44,821 nucleotides of DNA from Porticoccaceae bacterium (GCA_002746985.1 NVXH01000005.1:101783-146603); one strand, 5' to 3'. Counted from the stretch's first letter, positions 10,920 to 21,118 are shown. Numbers and translations: made by a program. The notes: generated by a model not told the origin, from the letters alone.

Positions 10920-12287
10920 TCATTTTCCGATACAGAAACTACCAAAAATACGACCGAGTAAATCGTCACTGCTAAATTCACCGGTAATCTCCGCTAAAGA
11001 TTGCTGTGCCAACCGAAGGTCTTCTGCCAACAACTCACCGGCTCCCGCCTCAAGTAGCTGACAGCGTCCCGCTAACAAAAAGCGCTCGGCCTTCTTGAGT
11101 GCCTCCATATGACGCCGTCGGGCAATAAAACCGCCCTCACTGGCTCCGGTATAACCCATACACTGCTTTAGATGCTCTTTGAGGATATCTAACCCCAGGC
11201 CCTGCTTCGCGGATAATGTTATTACTGGATGATAATCACTAGAAATCCCCGGAGAAAGCCCGGAGATATCACCCTTATTTAAGACAAAACTTATATTGTT
11301 GCGATCAGGATAACGTTCAAAATACTCCGGCCAGTTATTTGCCGGCTCTAGGGAATAATCACTACTGCTGTCGACAACAAACAAGATACGATCTGCACGA
11401 TCTATTTCCTTCCAAGCCCTTCTTATACCCTCTTGCTCAATAACGTCTCCTGTTTCCCGAAGACCCGCCGTATCAATGATATGTAACGGCATCCCTTCAA
11501 TATGTATTTGCTCACGAAGCACATCACGTGTAGTGCCTTCTATGTGAGTAACGATGGCACTATCACGCCCTGATAGTGCGTTTAGTAAGCTGGATTTTCC
11601 TGCATTGGGTTTACCGGCAATCACTACCGACATTCCCTCAGACATCAGCGTTCCTTGGTGTGCCTGAGAGGTCACAGACTTCAGTTGTGAAATTAAATGA
11701 TCAAGGTCACTGGATACTTTGCCATCTGCCAGGAAATCAACTTCTTCTTCAGGAAAATCTATCGACGCCTCCACATAGATACGCAACTGGGTAAGAGACT
11801 CAACCAGTGTATGTATGTGTTTGGAAAACTCACCCTGTAATGATCGAATCGCACAACGGGCGGCTTGCTTTGATGTAGCATCGATAAGATCAGAAATAGC
11901 CTCTGCCTGAGCAAGATCTATTTTATCATTAAGAAACGCTCGCTCAGAAAACTCTCCTGGTCTCGCCAGGCGCGCGCCCAAATCCAAAGCACGATGTAAA
12001 AGGGCGTCCATAACCACCGGTCCACCATGCCCCTGAAGCTCCAGAACATGCTCGCCCGTAAATGAATTGGGTGCGGAAAAATAGATAGCCAGGCCTTGGT
12101 CAATAGCCTCTCCGTTGACGTCCAAAAAATCAGTAAACCACGCCTTCCTTGGTGATGGTTTTTGTGCCAACAAACCAGAAAAAAAAAGATCCAAATTATG
12201 TCCAGAAATCCGCACAATGCCTACACCACCCCGACCGGGAGATGTTGCAATGGCAGCGATAGTATCCTGGTCAGCCGTTGTCAGCAT
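10920..12287 (-). CDS. mnmE: tRNA-modification GTPase MnmE
   Basis: G protein that, in complex with MnmG, installs the 5-carboxymethylaminomethyl group on U34 of certain tRNAs using methylene-THF. At 455 aa it has normal length. The N-terminal folate-binding domain begins [22 protein letters not shown]. The G domain has Walker A GKPNAGKS at 225-232 and DTAG at 272-275. The C-terminus is GSFCIGK with the catalytic Cys452. It lies 61 bp after yidC with a hairpin in between, so it may be read through from the yidC operon or have its own promoter. Its partner gene mnmG is 3 kb away on the other strand. Confidence 0.97.
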   Translation of the reverse strand: MLTTADQDTIAAIATSPGRGGVGIVRISGHNLDLFFSGLLAQKPSPRKAWFTDFLDVNGEAIDQGLAIYFSAPNSFTGEHVLELQGHGGPVVMDALLHRALDLGARLARPGEFSERAFLNDKIDLAQAEAISDLIDATSKQAARCAIRSLQGEFSKHIHTLVESLTQLRIYVEASIDFPEEEVDFLADGKVSSDLDHLISQLKSVTSQAHQGTLMSEGMSVVIAGKPNAGKSSLLNALSGRDSAIVTHIEGTTRDVLREQIHIEGMPLHIIDTAGLRETGDVIEQEGIRRAWKEIDRADRILFVVDSSSDYSLEPANNWPEYFERYPDRNNISFVLNKGDISGLSPGISSDYHPVITLSAKQGLGLDILKEHLKQCMGYTGASEGGFIARRRHMEALKKAERFLLAGRCQLLEAGAGELLAEDLRLAQQSLAEITGEFSSDDLLGRIFGSFCIGK

Positions 12288-12311
12288 ATTAACCTCTAGA
12301 AAATAACTCAG

Positions 12312-12341
12312 AAAAAAGGCCCCCTGTTCAAGGGAGCCTTT
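12312..12341 (-). terminator. Intrinsic terminator downstream of yidC
   Basis: Read on the minus strand, AAAAAGGCTCCCT pairs with AGGGGGCCTTTTT through one U-G wobble and a 4-5-nt loop, ending in a T-run. It lies 7 bp after the yidC stop and 24 bp before the mnmE start, so it would separate rpmH-rnpA-yidD-yidC transcription from mnmE, at least partly. Confidence 0.75.
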
Positions 12342-12348
12342 TTCTATC

Positions 12349-14031
12349 TTATTTTTTGCTTCCAGCCCCTGTAATTTTTCTTGTGATTATCCATTGCTGA
12401 ATAATGGATAATCCGTTATTCACGGTCCAATAAAGCACCAAACCTGCAGGGAAAAACATAAAGAAGAAGGTAAAAGCTATGGGCATAATTTGCATAACTT
12501 TCGCTTGCATGGGGTCTGGCGGGGTAGGGTTGAGCCGCTGCTGAATGAACATGCTAACGCCCATAATTAATGGAAGTACAAAGTATGGATCTTTTACTGA
12601 CAGATCTTGAATCCATAAAATCCAAGGAGTGTGCCTCAACTCAACACTTTCTAACAACACCCAATAAAGTGCCATAAAGACCGGCATTTGTACCAATATT
12701 GGAAGGCAACCACCCATCGGGTTTACTTTTTCCCGCTTATAAAGATCCATGGTTTCCTTGGACATTTTTTGGCGATCATCACCATACAATTCTTTTAGGC
12801 GAGCCATTTCAGGTTGCAGTTTCCGCATATTGGCCATAGAGCGGTAACTTGTTGCTGACAATTTGAAAAATGCTGCTTTGATCATGACCGTCAAAAAAAT
12901 AATTGACCAGCCCCAGTTTCCAAGAATTTCATGAAGCTGATAAAGCACCCAAAACAGAGGCTTCGCAATCCACCACAAAAAACCATAATCTACAGTTAAA
13001 TCTAAATAAGGCGATATTTTTTCTAACCGGTACTGATCCTTGGGACCCACATAGAACGCGGCCTTTAATTCACCCTGTTCTCCAGCTGCTACCGTCACCT
13101 GAGGTGAAGTAAACCCGAGCATATAAAGGTCCTGGTTGCCCAGCTGGCGCAAATCAAAGCTATTTGTGGTCTGCTGGTCTGGTACCCAGGCACTAATAAA
13201 ATAATGCTGAACCATAGCAACCCAACCACCGACCACCGTCACTTTTTCAAAAGGGTCATCAGCAATTTCCTCAAAATCCAATTTCACATAATTTTCGTCT
13301 TCGCTGGTTAGTGCTGCACCAAGGAATGGTTTCATCCCCATAGAATTTCCAACTGAAGGGTCATGACTGTCTCGTTTAATCTGCCCATACAAGGCCGCCT
13401 TCCAATCGTCCACACCCCGGTTATCTATTTGATAGGTCAGCTCAACCAAATAATCACTTCGATTAAAGGTGAACTGCTTAGTAATGTTTACATCTCCCTG
13501 CTCAAGGGTCAGATTAACCTGCAGGGAATCTTGCCCATCTTGTAACCGGAATTGCTCAGCACTGACCTTAAATAGGGGCCTTCCTGATTGGGTGTCTGTA
13601 CCATTAACACCCAACAGGCCGCTCTGGGCCACATACGTTGTGGTCGATGTTCTGTTGAGCAAAATAAATGGACTGCTGTCTTTATCTAAGTCTGTCAAAT
13701 GTTGCAGTAACTCTACGCGAACAATATCACCACCATGAGTATCAATGAGAACTGTTAACACATCCGTAGATACTTTAATCAAACGAGTATTTGTCTCATT
13801 AGTAACCTCTACCACCGGAGGGCTACTCTCGTCATCAACCATTGGCAATTCGCTGGCATTAGAACCGGGGGTGCTCGCAGCTCGTATCGGCAGCTCTGGT
13901 ATTACCAGTTCTTCAACCATCGCGTTATCCACCACCGGTGCATGCGCTTCCTGGTAATTACTCCACTCTAGGAACAACATGTAAAGCACCACCAACATGC
14001 CGCCAATAAGTAATGAACGCTGCCAATCCAT
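12349..14031 (-). CDS. yidC: Membrane protein insertase YidC
   Basis: Inner-membrane insertase working alone or with SecYEG. The 560-aa protein has the Gram-negative layout: an N-terminal membrane helix (about residues 7-20, [14 protein letters not shown]), a large periplasmic beta-domain to about residue 345, then the conserved five-helix core. The core includes [20 protein letters not shown], the cytoplasmic coiled region ([19 protein letters not shown]), [21 protein letters not shown] and [17 protein letters not shown]. It is 2 bp from yidD and part of the rpmH-rnpA-yidD-yidC unit. Confidence 0.97.
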   Translation of the reverse strand: MDWQRSLLIGGMLVVLYMLFLEWSNYQEAHAPVVDNAMVEELVIPELPIRAASTPGSNASELPMVDDESSPPVVEVTNETNTRLIKVSTDVLTVLIDTHGGDIVRVELLQHLTDLDKDSSPFILLNRTSTTTYVAQSGLLGVNGTDTQSGRPLFKVSAEQFRLQDGQDSLQVNLTLEQGDVNITKQFTFNRSDYLVELTYQIDNRGVDDWKAALYGQIKRDSHDPSVGNSMGMKPFLGAALTSEDENYVKLDFEEIADDPFEKVTVVGGWVAMVQHYFISAWVPDQQTTNSFDLRQLGNQDLYMLGFTSPQVTVAAGEQGELKAAFYVGPKDQYRLEKISPYLDLTVDYGFLWWIAKPLFWVLYQLHEILGNWGWSIIFLTVMIKAAFFKLSATSYRSMANMRKLQPEMARLKELYGDDRQKMSKETMDLYKREKVNPMGGCLPILVQMPVFMALYWVLLESVELRHTPWILWIQDLSVKDPYFVLPLIMGVSMFIQQRLNPTPPDPMQAKVMQIMPIAFTFFFMFFPAGLVLYWTVNNGLSIIQQWIITRKITGAGSKK

Positions 14032-14033
14032 AT

Positions 14034-14285
14034 CTATTTATACTCAGTTTTTTGTTCAAGCTCTGGAACCGGGTCGAATCCCCCGGCATGAAAAGGGTGA
14101 CATTTTATAAGGCGACGAAGCGTAAAATACCCCCCCCGCACTATACCGTATCTTTCTACTGACTCTACTGCATAACAAGAGCAGCTAGGGTGGAATCGAC
14201 AATTATTGCCAAGAAGGGGGCTAATTAAGAATTGATAACCTTTAATAAAGGAAACAGCAAGTTTACGAATCACTGTTTTCATCAC
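14034..14285 (-). CDS. yidD: Membrane protein insertion efficiency factor YidD
   Basis: Small amphipathic inner-membrane-associated protein that assists YidC-dependent insertion. The 83-aa product has the family core: [20 protein letters not shown], then [11 protein letters not shown] and [19 protein letters not shown], with the conserved cysteines. The start (ATGATGAAA) overlaps the rnpA stop by 4 bp, so it is coupled to rnpA, and yidC follows after 2 bp. Confidence 0.95.
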   Translation of the reverse strand: MMKTVIRKLAVSFIKGYQFLISPLLGNNCRFHPSCSCYAVESVERYGIVRGGYFTLRRLIKCHPFHAGGFDPVPELEQKTEYK

Positions 14286-14647
14286 TGGTCAGCCTGAAGC
14301 TTACGCAATAGACGTTGCCAGCTTTGCTCAAGTAATTCGGTTTGCTCTCTTGAAGAAAGTGTATCCATACCTTTGCGAACAAGAAAGACCACATCTAAAG
14401 CCTTCAGTTGACTCTGAGTATGTCGAAAGGTATCTCTTACAACACGCTTAACGCGGTTGCGGCTTACAGATTGTCGGATATGTTTTTTTGCGACGACCAA
14501 GCCCAACCGTGCATGTGAGTGTTGGTTGGGTCTGGCAAGCAATAAAAGATGGGGGTGCGCAACCTTATACCGGGTATCACCAAAAACAGCCTGGTAAGCC
14601 CGGGCTGTCAATAGTCGTTTATCTCTACCAAAGGTTACTTCGGGCAT
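14282..14647 (-). CDS. rnpA: Ribonuclease P protein component
   Basis: Basic protein subunit of RNase P, which trims the 5' leader of pre-tRNAs with the catalytic RNA (not encoded in this window). The 121-aa protein shows the RNR signature [14 protein letters not shown] at about residues 68-81, together with [11 protein letters not shown] and [10 protein letters not shown]. It lies 63 bp downstream of rpmH in the universal rpmH-rnpA order and overlaps yidD by 4 bp. Confidence 0.96.
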   Translation of the reverse strand: MPEVTFGRDKRLLTARAYQAVFGDTRYKVAHPHLLLLARPNQHSHARLGLVVAKKHIRQSVSRNRVKRVVRDTFRHTQSQLKALDVVFLVRKGMDTLSSREQTELLEQSWQRLLRKLQADQ

Positions 14648-14710
14648 GTTTTATTGGACGTCCACTGTTAGACACAGCTAGCCCTCTCCCACCCTAATAC
14701 AAGGTTAGAA

Positions 14711-14845
14711 TTAAGCTGCTAGACGCTTGCGGCCTTTTGCGCGGCGGCGTTTAATAACCATACGACCGCTTTTTGTGGCCATGCGGGCACGAAAACCGTG
14801 GGTACGCTTGCGCTTTATTACGCTAGGTTGAAATGTTCTTTTCAT
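14711..14845 (-). CDS. rpmH: 50S ribosomal protein L34
   Basis: Translation of the minus strand from ATG at 14843-14845 gives 44 residues beginning [20 protein letters not shown], then [20 protein letters not shown] and RLAA before TAA. This is an end-to-end match to bacterial L34 (46 aa in E. coli), a very basic large-subunit protein. It is the first gene of the leftward rpmH-rnpA-yidD-yidC unit, and its promoter must lie at the edge of the origin region. Confidence 0.97.
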   Translation of the reverse strand: MKRTFQPSVIKRKRTHGFRARMATKSGRMVIKRRRAKGRKRLAA

Positions 14846-14880
14846 GACTAATTTCCGTTAACTAACTAATACCTTCAAAG

Positions 14881-15360
14881 GGCGGGCGATTCTAAAGAAA
14901 AAGGGCGGCTATATCAACGATAGAATGAACAATAGATAGCTTCACGAAAGAAATATAATCAAACAATATTTATCCACACAATTACCCACAGAACAAAACG
15001 GCTTATCCACAGGCCTTAATAACCTGTGGATTATGTCTGGTAAAACTACGTGAAAAAGCTTTGGATTCTTTTGTGGATAAGTTGCTTTTCTGAATATCTG
15101 TGGATAACCCCTACTATCATCCACAACTTAAACTAACCTTTTAGACCTGTTTCTTCCATCTTACCCATAGGATTAAAAGTTATTTAATCTATTATTTTTA
15201 AAGTACTTTTTTTAGATATCCACAGAAATCCTCTCCTATAGTAATAATAATAACTATAATCTTTCTTATATATATACATATATAGATAACTATATAAAAT
15301 TAATTAATAAAGCAAAAAACTCGTTGTTAGAAAATCAATAATTTACTATCTGTTTGTTTT
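14881..15360. other. oriC: Probable chromosomal replication origin oriC
   Basis: A non-coding stretch between the divergent rpmH and mnmG. Perfect DnaA boxes (TTATCCACA) occur at 14970-14978 (+), 15003-15011 (+), 15072-15080 (-) and 15099-15107 (-). One-mismatch boxes occur at 14982-14990 (+), 15025-15033 (-), 15117-15125 (+) and 15216-15224 (+). An AT-rich tract follows. Genes on both sides run away from it. There is no GATC in 14846-15416, so Dam/SeqA-type sequestration is not expected. Location next to mnmG matches E. coli and Vibrio; location next to rpmH matches Pseudomonas. Confidence 0.9.
15126..15360. other. AT-rich DNA-unwinding element of oriC
   Basis: Beyond the last clustered DnaA boxes the sequence becomes almost pure A/T, with runs such as ATTATTTTTAAAGTAC, the trinucleotide run TAGTAATAATAATAA (15239-15253) and alternating TATATATATACATATATAG (about 15268-15286). 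An isolated near-consensus DnaA box is embedded at 15216-15224. Position and composition are those of a duplex-unwinding element. It also has to contain the mnmG promoter. Confidence 0.75.
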
Positions 15361-15416
15361 ATAATGCTCCCTCTTTTTCACAATTTATTAGTTGGTTTGT
15401 AATGGTTCGGCAAGAG

Positions 15417-17303
15417 ATGTTCTACCCTGAAACATTTGATGTCATCGTGATTGGCGGCGGCCATGCTGGCACTGAAGCGTGTTTAGCCGCAGCGCGCATG
15501 GGTTGTAAAACCCTATTATTGACACACAACATAGAAACTCTTGGGCAAATGTCTTGTAACCCCGCAATTGGCGGCATCGGTAAAAGTCACCTGGTAAGAG
15601 AGGTTGACGCGCTCGGTGGAGCTATGGCCCATGCTGCAGATATGGGTGGTATCCAGTTTCGAGTTTTAAATAATCGCAAGGGTCCCGCCGTTAGAGCTAC
15701 GCGTGTCCAGGCGGATCGTGTTCTTTACAAAGCATCTATTCGTGCAATGTTAGAAAATCAGCCCAATCTATCTATTTTTCAACAAGCCGTTGACGATTTT
15801 ATAATGGATGGCAATCGCGTTATCGGTGTGGTGACCCAGATGGGGTTGTGTTTTTCCAGCAAAACAGTGGTGTTAACTGCGGGCACTTTTTTAGGTGGAA
15901 AAATACATATTGGTTTGGAAAACCATTCTGGTGGTCGTGCCGGAGACCCCCCCTCAATAGGTCTTGCCGATAGACTTCGCGAATTACCCTTTCGTGTTGA
16001 CCGGTTGAAAACAGGTACACCTCCACGCATTGATGCACGCAGTGTAAATTTTGAAGGGTTGCAGCCCCAGTGGGGCGATCAGCCTGAGCCTGTTATGTCT
16101 TTTTTGGGTGATATTTCTGAGCATCCCGAGCAAGTATGCTGTTATATCACCCACACCAATCAACAAACCCACGATATTATTCGTGGTGGAATGGATCGGT
16201 CGCCCATGTATACAGGGGTTATTGAGGGGGTGGGCCCTCGTTACTGTCCATCAATTGAGGATAAGGTGGTGCGGTTTGCTGATAAAGACAGCCATCAGAT
16301 TTTTATTGAACCAGAAGGATTAACTACTCATGAGTTATACCCGAACGGTATTTCCACCAGCTTACCTTTTGATGTGCAGATGCAACTGGTACGATCGATA
16401 AAAGGTTTTGAAAATGCACATATAACCCGCTCTGGTTATGCCATTGAATATGATTTTTTTAACCCGCAGGATTTAAAGTATTCGCTGGAAACAAAGTTTG
16501 TGGAGGGTCTTTTCTTTGCTGGCCAAATTAACGGTACGACGGGTTATGAGGAGGCCGCAGCCCAGGGTTTGTTAGCGGGAGCAAATGCTGCTTTGCAGGT
16601 GCAAGACAAAGAAGCTTGGTGCCCTGGGCGCGATGAAGCCTATCTGGGGGTGTTGGTGGACGATTTGATTACCATGGGCACTCAAGAGCCTTACCGCATG
16701 TTTACCAGTCGAGCTGAATACCGGTTGTTGTTGCGGCAGGATAATGCAGACTTGCGATTAACAGAAAAAGGTCGAGATTTAGGTTTGGTTGGTGACAAGC
16801 GCTGGGAGGCATTTTGTATAAAACGTGAAGCCATCGAACAGGAACAACAACGCTTAAAAACCAGCTGGATACAACCAGGCTCTGTTCAAGCAAAGCGGCT
16901 GGAAGAGATAACAGGGTCTACCCCGGCCAGAGAATACAATTTGCTTGATTTGTTAAAGCGCCCGGAGCTGCACTATAAAGATGTTGCCGAGATGGGTGCT
17001 CGTGTGAATATCTCCGCAGATGTCGCAGAGCAGGTTGAAATTGATGTGAAGTATGCGGGCTACATTGACCGGCAACAGGAAGAAATTGAAAAATTACGTC
17101 GTCAGGAAAACACCGCGATTCCAGAAGGTTTTGATTTTAAGCTGGTTAAGGGCTTATCTAACGAAGTCAAACAAAAGCTTTCAGACGCAAGACCTGAAAC
17201 ATTGGCAAGGGCTTCTCGAATCCCGGGGGTAACACCGGCGGCAATGTCATTGTTACTGATTCATCTAAAGAAAAAGTTAGTTACGTCAAAAAAGATTGCT
17301 TAA
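15417..17303 (+). CDS. mnmG: tRNA uridine 5-carboxymethylaminomethyl modification enzyme MnmG (GidA)
   Basis: FAD-dependent partner of MnmE in U34 tRNA modification. From the ATG at 15417 the protein is 628 aa and begins [20 protein letters not shown], matching the E. coli start MFYPDPFDVI and containing the dinucleotide-binding GGGHAG. Other signatures are [24 protein letters not shown] split over residues 50-75, [11 protein letters not shown] and [18 protein letters not shown]. The frame stays open upstream to 15354, and ATG 15402 is an alternative start; none has a strong ribosome site. The longer start would run into the AT-rich origin tract. It is the first gene of mnmG-rsmG-parA-parB. 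Confidence 0.95.
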   Translation: MFYPETFDVIVIGGGHAGTEACLAAARMGCKTLLLTHNIETLGQMSCNPAIGGIGKSHLVREVDALGGAMAHAADMGGIQFRVLNNRKGPAVRATRVQADRVLYKASIRAMLENQPNLSIFQQAVDDFIMDGNRVIGVVTQMGLCFSSKTVVLTAGTFLGGKIHIGLENHSGGRAGDPPSIGLADRLRELPFRVDRLKTGTPPRIDARSVNFEGLQPQWGDQPEPVMSFLGDISEHPEQVCCYITHTNQQTHDIIRGGMDRSPMYTGVIEGVGPRYCPSIEDKVVRFADKDSHQIFIEPEGLTTHELYPNGISTSLPFDVQMQLVRSIKGFENAHITRSGYAIEYDFFNPQDLKYSLETKFVEGLFFAGQINGTTGYEEAAAQGLLAGANAALQVQDKEAWCPGRDEAYLGVLVDDLITMGTQEPYRMFTSRAEYRLLLRQDNADLRLTEKGRDLGLVGDKRWEAFCIKREAIEQEQQRLKTSWIQPGSVQAKRLEEITGSTPAREYNLLDLLKRPELHYKDVAEMGARVNISADVAEQVEIDVKYAGYIDRQQEEIEKLRRQENTAIPEGFDFKLVKGLSNEVKQKLSDARPETLARASRIPGVTPAAMSLLLIHLKKKLVTSKKIA

Positions 17304-17307
17304 GGGG

Positions 17308-17943
17308 ATGAGCAAACAACTTGAAGACCTTCTCTGCAACGGCATCGAACAACTTTCTCTAACAGTGACGGATCAGCAGATATCACTATTGCTGGAATAT
17401 CTACAGTTACTGGAGAAATGGAATGGTGCTTATAACCTTACGGCTATCCGCGAACCAGAGAAAATGCTTCGATTCCACCTACTTGATAGCTTGAGTATTA
17501 TCCCTTTTATTCACGGCGACCGTATTCTGGATGTTGGTACTGGGCCGGGGTTGCCGGGTATTCCTTTGGCGATATTTTATCCAGAGCGACAGTTAACCCT
17601 GATGGACAGCAACGGAAAGAAGACCCGCTTCCTTTTTCAGGTAAGAACGCAATTAGACCTAGGTAACGTTATCGAAATTCAAAGCCGCGTTGAAGCTTAT
17701 CAACCAGAGAAACCGTTTGATGCGATTACTAGTCGAGCATTTACCAGTCTTGCAGACATGGTGGAAAAAACAAAACACCTGATCTCAACAACCGGGAGAT
17801 TTTATGCCATGAAGGGTCAATACCCCGAGGAGGAGTTGAGTGTGTTGCCAAAACACTATAATGTCGTTGCTTCGCACCGATTACAGGTGCCGGGTGTTGA
17901 TGGTGAGCGACACCTAATCGAAATAGAATTATCAGCAAGTTAA
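17308..17943 (+). CDS. rsmG: 16S rRNA (guanine-527-N7)-methyltransferase RsmG (GidB)
   Basis: SAM-dependent methyltransferase that makes m7G527 in 16S rRNA. From ATG 17308 the product is 211 aa. It shows WNGAYNLTAIREPEKML, the SAM-binding motif ILDVGTGPGLPGIPLA, and TSRAFTSLADMV and FYAMKGQYPEEEL. The start is 5 bp after the mnmG stop. A TTG at 17296 in the same frame (adding MLKG and overlapping mnmG) is possible, because the AAGGGG in front of ATG 17308 touches the start codon and is badly spaced for it. It is followed after 32 bp by parA. Confidence 0.95.
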   Translation: MSKQLEDLLCNGIEQLSLTVTDQQISLLLEYLQLLEKWNGAYNLTAIREPEKMLRFHLLDSLSIIPFIHGDRILDVGTGPGLPGIPLAIFYPERQLTLMDSNGKKTRFLFQVRTQLDLGNVIEIQSRVEAYQPEKPFDAITSRAFTSLADMVEKTKHLISTTGRFYAMKGQYPEEELSVLPKHYNVVASHRLQVPGVDGERHLIEIELSAS

Positions 17944-17975
17944 ACCATCAATAGCACTCTATTGAGGAACCCATA

Positions 17976-18773
17976 GTGACCAAAATATTTACCGTCGCCA
18001 ATCAAAAGGGCGGGGTAGGAAAAACTACCACCAGCATTAATCTTGCGGCCTCTTTGGCGAGCTATGGTAAGCGCGTATTGTTGGTGGATATGGACCCTCA
18101 GGGTAATGCCACCATGGGAAGTGGCATTAATAAGTCCAACTTAAATATAACCGTGCTGGATGTGCTGACTGGTGAGGTAAGCACAGAGGAAGCGATTCAG
18201 CGGAGTGAGTCGGGCAACTATGATTTATTGCCTGCTAATGGTGATTTAATCGCTGCGGAGGTTGGGCTGCTTAAGGTGAAAAGTAAAGAGAGTCGCCTGC
18301 GCCATGCGCTTACACGCGTTAAAGGCAGCTATGATTATATTATTATTGATTGTCCCCCATCCCTGAGCATGCTGACCGTTAACTCTTTAGTATCTTGTGA
18401 TAGTGTGATTGTCCCTATGCAGTGTGAATATTTTGCCCTTGAAGGATTGTCTGCATTACTTGATACCATTCAAAAAATTGGTCGATTGCTCAACCCAAAA
18501 CTAAAAGTAGAGGGCATACTTCGAACCATGTATGACCCTCGCAACAGTCTAACCAACGAAGTAACGGCACAACTTCGAAAACATTTTGGTGACAAAGTTT
18601 ATCGTATTGCTATTCCTCGCAATGTGCGTTTGGCTGAAGCGCCAAGTTACGGCCTGCCAGCGTTGGCTTATGATAAAAACTCAAAGGGAGCGCTTGCTTA
18701 CCTTGGGTTGGCAGGAGAAATTATTCGACGAGCTAAAACAGCCGTCAAACCAGAGTTGGAGATGACGGGTTAA
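17976..18773 (+). CDS. parA: Chromosome partitioning ATPase ParA (Soj)
   Basis: Deviant Walker-type ATPase that, with ParB-parS, segregates the newly replicated origins. The 265-aa protein has the P-loop KGGVGKTT at 11-18 with the signature lysine, followed by LLVDMDPQGNATMG and YIIIDCPPSLSMLT. It lacks the N-terminal HTH of plasmid type Ia ParA, as expected for a chromosomal protein. The start is GTG, supported by GAGGA at 17964-17968. It follows rsmG closely and precedes parB by 3 bp, the standard gidA-gidB-parA-parB order. Confidence 0.97.
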   Translation: MTKIFTVANQKGGVGKTTTSINLAASLASYGKRVLLVDMDPQGNATMGSGINKSNLNITVLDVLTGEVSTEEAIQRSESGNYDLLPANGDLIAAEVGLLKVKSKESRLRHALTRVKGSYDYIIIDCPPSLSMLTVNSLVSCDSVIVPMQCEYFALEGLSALLDTIQKIGRLLNPKLKVEGILRTMYDPRNSLTNEVTAQLRKHFGDKVYRIAIPRNVRLAEAPSYGLPALAYDKNSKGALAYLGLAGEIIRRAKTAVKPELEMTG

Positions 18774-18776
18774 GTT

Positions 18777-19643
18777 ATGGTGAAAAGAAAAGGTTTAGGC
18801 CGCGGCCTTGAAGCTCTACTTGCTACGGGGGGTGAGGAAGACTTTGAAGAAAGTGCGGAGCGTTCGGCCCAGGACCTGTTAAAAGTATTGCCCGTGGAGT
18901 TCATGACCAAAGGGAAATACCAGCCTCGCCGGGATATACATCCGGATGCACTTGAAGATTTAGCTAATTCCATCCGTGCTCAAGGGGTTATGCAGCCTAT
19001 CATTGTTAGGCCGGTAGGCATTGATAGATATGAAATTATTGCTGGCGAGCGACGCTGGCGAGCTGCTCAGCAGGTAGGTTTGGATACTATACCCGCACTA
19101 ATCAGAGATGTTTCCGACGAATCCGCTATAGCTATGGCGTTGATAGAAAACATACAACGTGAAGACTTAAATGCGATAGAGGAAGCGCAAGCTCTGATCC
19201 GCCTACAGCAAGAATTTGAGCTGACCCAGCAGCAAGTTGCAGATGCAGTGGGTAAATCTCGCACCACGGTAACGAACCTAATGCGATTGATGACCCTCGA
19301 GCAAGGGGTGCAAAAGCTGTTGGAGCATGGCGACCTAGAAATGGGACACGCCAGAGCACTGTTGGGGTTGGATGGCGAGTTACAATTAAGAGCAGCCCGT
19401 ACAGCGGTTGCTAAGGGAATGACTGTGCGACAAACTGAAGCTCTGGTTCGTCGCATGCAACAGGAGCAACCTGATGCCAGCACTCAAAGAGTGGACCCAG
19501 ACATCAGGCGCCTGCAAGACAAGCTGTCAGACCAGTTGGGAGCCCCCGTTTCTATAGAGCATAACGCCAAAGGAAGGGGTCGGCTGATTTTTAAATACAA
19601 CAGCCTTGATGAGCTGGAAGGTATTTTGAGCCACATTAAGTAA
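18777..19643 (+). CDS. parB: Chromosome partitioning protein ParB (Spo0J)
   Basis: CTP-dependent DNA clamp that loads at parS and spreads along DNA. The 288-aa protein has the N-terminal GLGRGLEALL ParA-interaction peptide, the nucleotide-binding GERRWRAAQ at 90-98 and IENIQREDLNAIEEA. The parS-reading helix-turn-helix is LTQQQVADAVGKSRTTVTNL, and the C-terminal part is a dimerisation domain (GRGRLIFKYNSLDELEGIL). Its target sites are most likely the two palindromes in recF. A small dyad at 19693-19708 (GTAAGC/GCTTAC) follows the gene but lacks a T-run. Confidence 0.97.
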   Translation: MVKRKGLGRGLEALLATGGEEDFEESAERSAQDLLKVLPVEFMTKGKYQPRRDIHPDALEDLANSIRAQGVMQPIIVRPVGIDRYEIIAGERRWRAAQQVGLDTIPALIRDVSDESAIAMALIENIQREDLNAIEEAQALIRLQQEFELTQQQVADAVGKSRTTVTNLMRLMTLEQGVQKLLEHGDLEMGHARALLGLDGELQLRAARTAVAKGMTVRQTEALVRRMQQEQPDASTQRVDPDIRRLQDKLSDQLGAPVSIEHNAKGRGRLIFKYNSLDELEGILSHIK

Positions 19644-19748
19644 TAGCCAACTATCACTGTCATAAATTATCGGTATTTTCGATATTGTTGTTGTAAGCAG
19701 CAGCTTACGTTAAAGATGAGTTGAATCTATAGTTGGGACTACCTATAA

Positions 19749-19788
19749 TTGCCGCCCGTTTGAGCTTGCATATAATATTTGCTCAAAC
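19749..19788 (+). promoter_or_regulatory. Likely atp operon promoter with a dyad around the -10
   Basis: A -10 TATAAT at 19771-19776 is preceded at 16 bp by TTGCCG (19749-19754, four of six matches to the -35 consensus). It is 38 bp upstream of the atpI start. A perfect 8-bp inverted repeat, GTTTGAGC (19758-19765) and GCTCAAAC (19781-19788), brackets the -10 element. That layout could be an operator or a transcript-start hairpin; the protein that might bind it is not known. Confidence 0.65.
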
Positions 19789-19813
19789 ATGTTGTGCGAA
19801 AAGGGGGTAGCAA

Positions 19814-20197
19814 ATGAAAGCTACCATAGAGGCTCCACCGGTTGGCCGGATAGCAATAACACAGTTCGCAATATTACTTGTAGCTGCTATTGCATTGGTG
19901 CCGATAGATGCAACTATAGCCTACTCCATACTGATTGGTGGAACGATCCAAATAGTGCCGCAGGCCTATTTTACTCGACTAGCTTTTCGGTATATGGGAG
20001 CAAGACAGGCACCAGAAATGCTTCGCGCTATACAAAAAGGAGAAACGGGCAAGTTATTGCTCACGGGTTTGTTTTTTGCGTTGACCTTTATTTTTGTCAA
20101 ACCAATTAATGTAACCGGGTTGTTTCTTAGTTATAGCGCCATGATTATTGTGCAGTGGTTTTGTGCCGCGAGAGCGCTAAACCACCGAAAAATTTGA
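19814..20197 (+). CDS. atpI: ATP synthase protein I
   Basis: Small membrane protein at the head of the F0F1 operon, thought to help c-ring assembly or Mg2+ uptake; not essential in studied species. The 127-aa product has four hydrophobic segments (about 15-32, 36-57, 76-93, 97-113) and the typical FTRLAFRYMGARQAPEMLRAIQKGE loop in the middle. The start ATG at 19814 follows GGGGGT at 6-nt spacing. It is 24 bp before atpB. Assignment rests on membrane layout, length and position more than on catalytic motifs. Confidence 0.9.
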   Translation: MKATIEAPPVGRIAITQFAILLVAAIALVPIDATIAYSILIGGTIQIVPQAYFTRLAFRYMGARQAPEMLRAIQKGETGKLLLTGLFFALTFIFVKPINVTGLFLSYSAMIIVQWFCAARALNHRKI

Positions 20198-20206
20198 CCT
20201 AGCTAG

Positions 20207-21118
<912 letters not shown>

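Noticed and set aside
14942-15124. A 60-aa open frame on the minus strand inside the DnaA-box cluster
   Set aside because: Its sequence is dictated by repeated DnaA boxes, it has no ribosome site and resembles no protein; the region is explained by the origin.
19672-19708. Two small hairpins (TATCG/CGATA and GTAAGC/GCTTAC) after parB
   Set aside because: Stems of five to six pairs with no T-tract; too weak to call a terminator.
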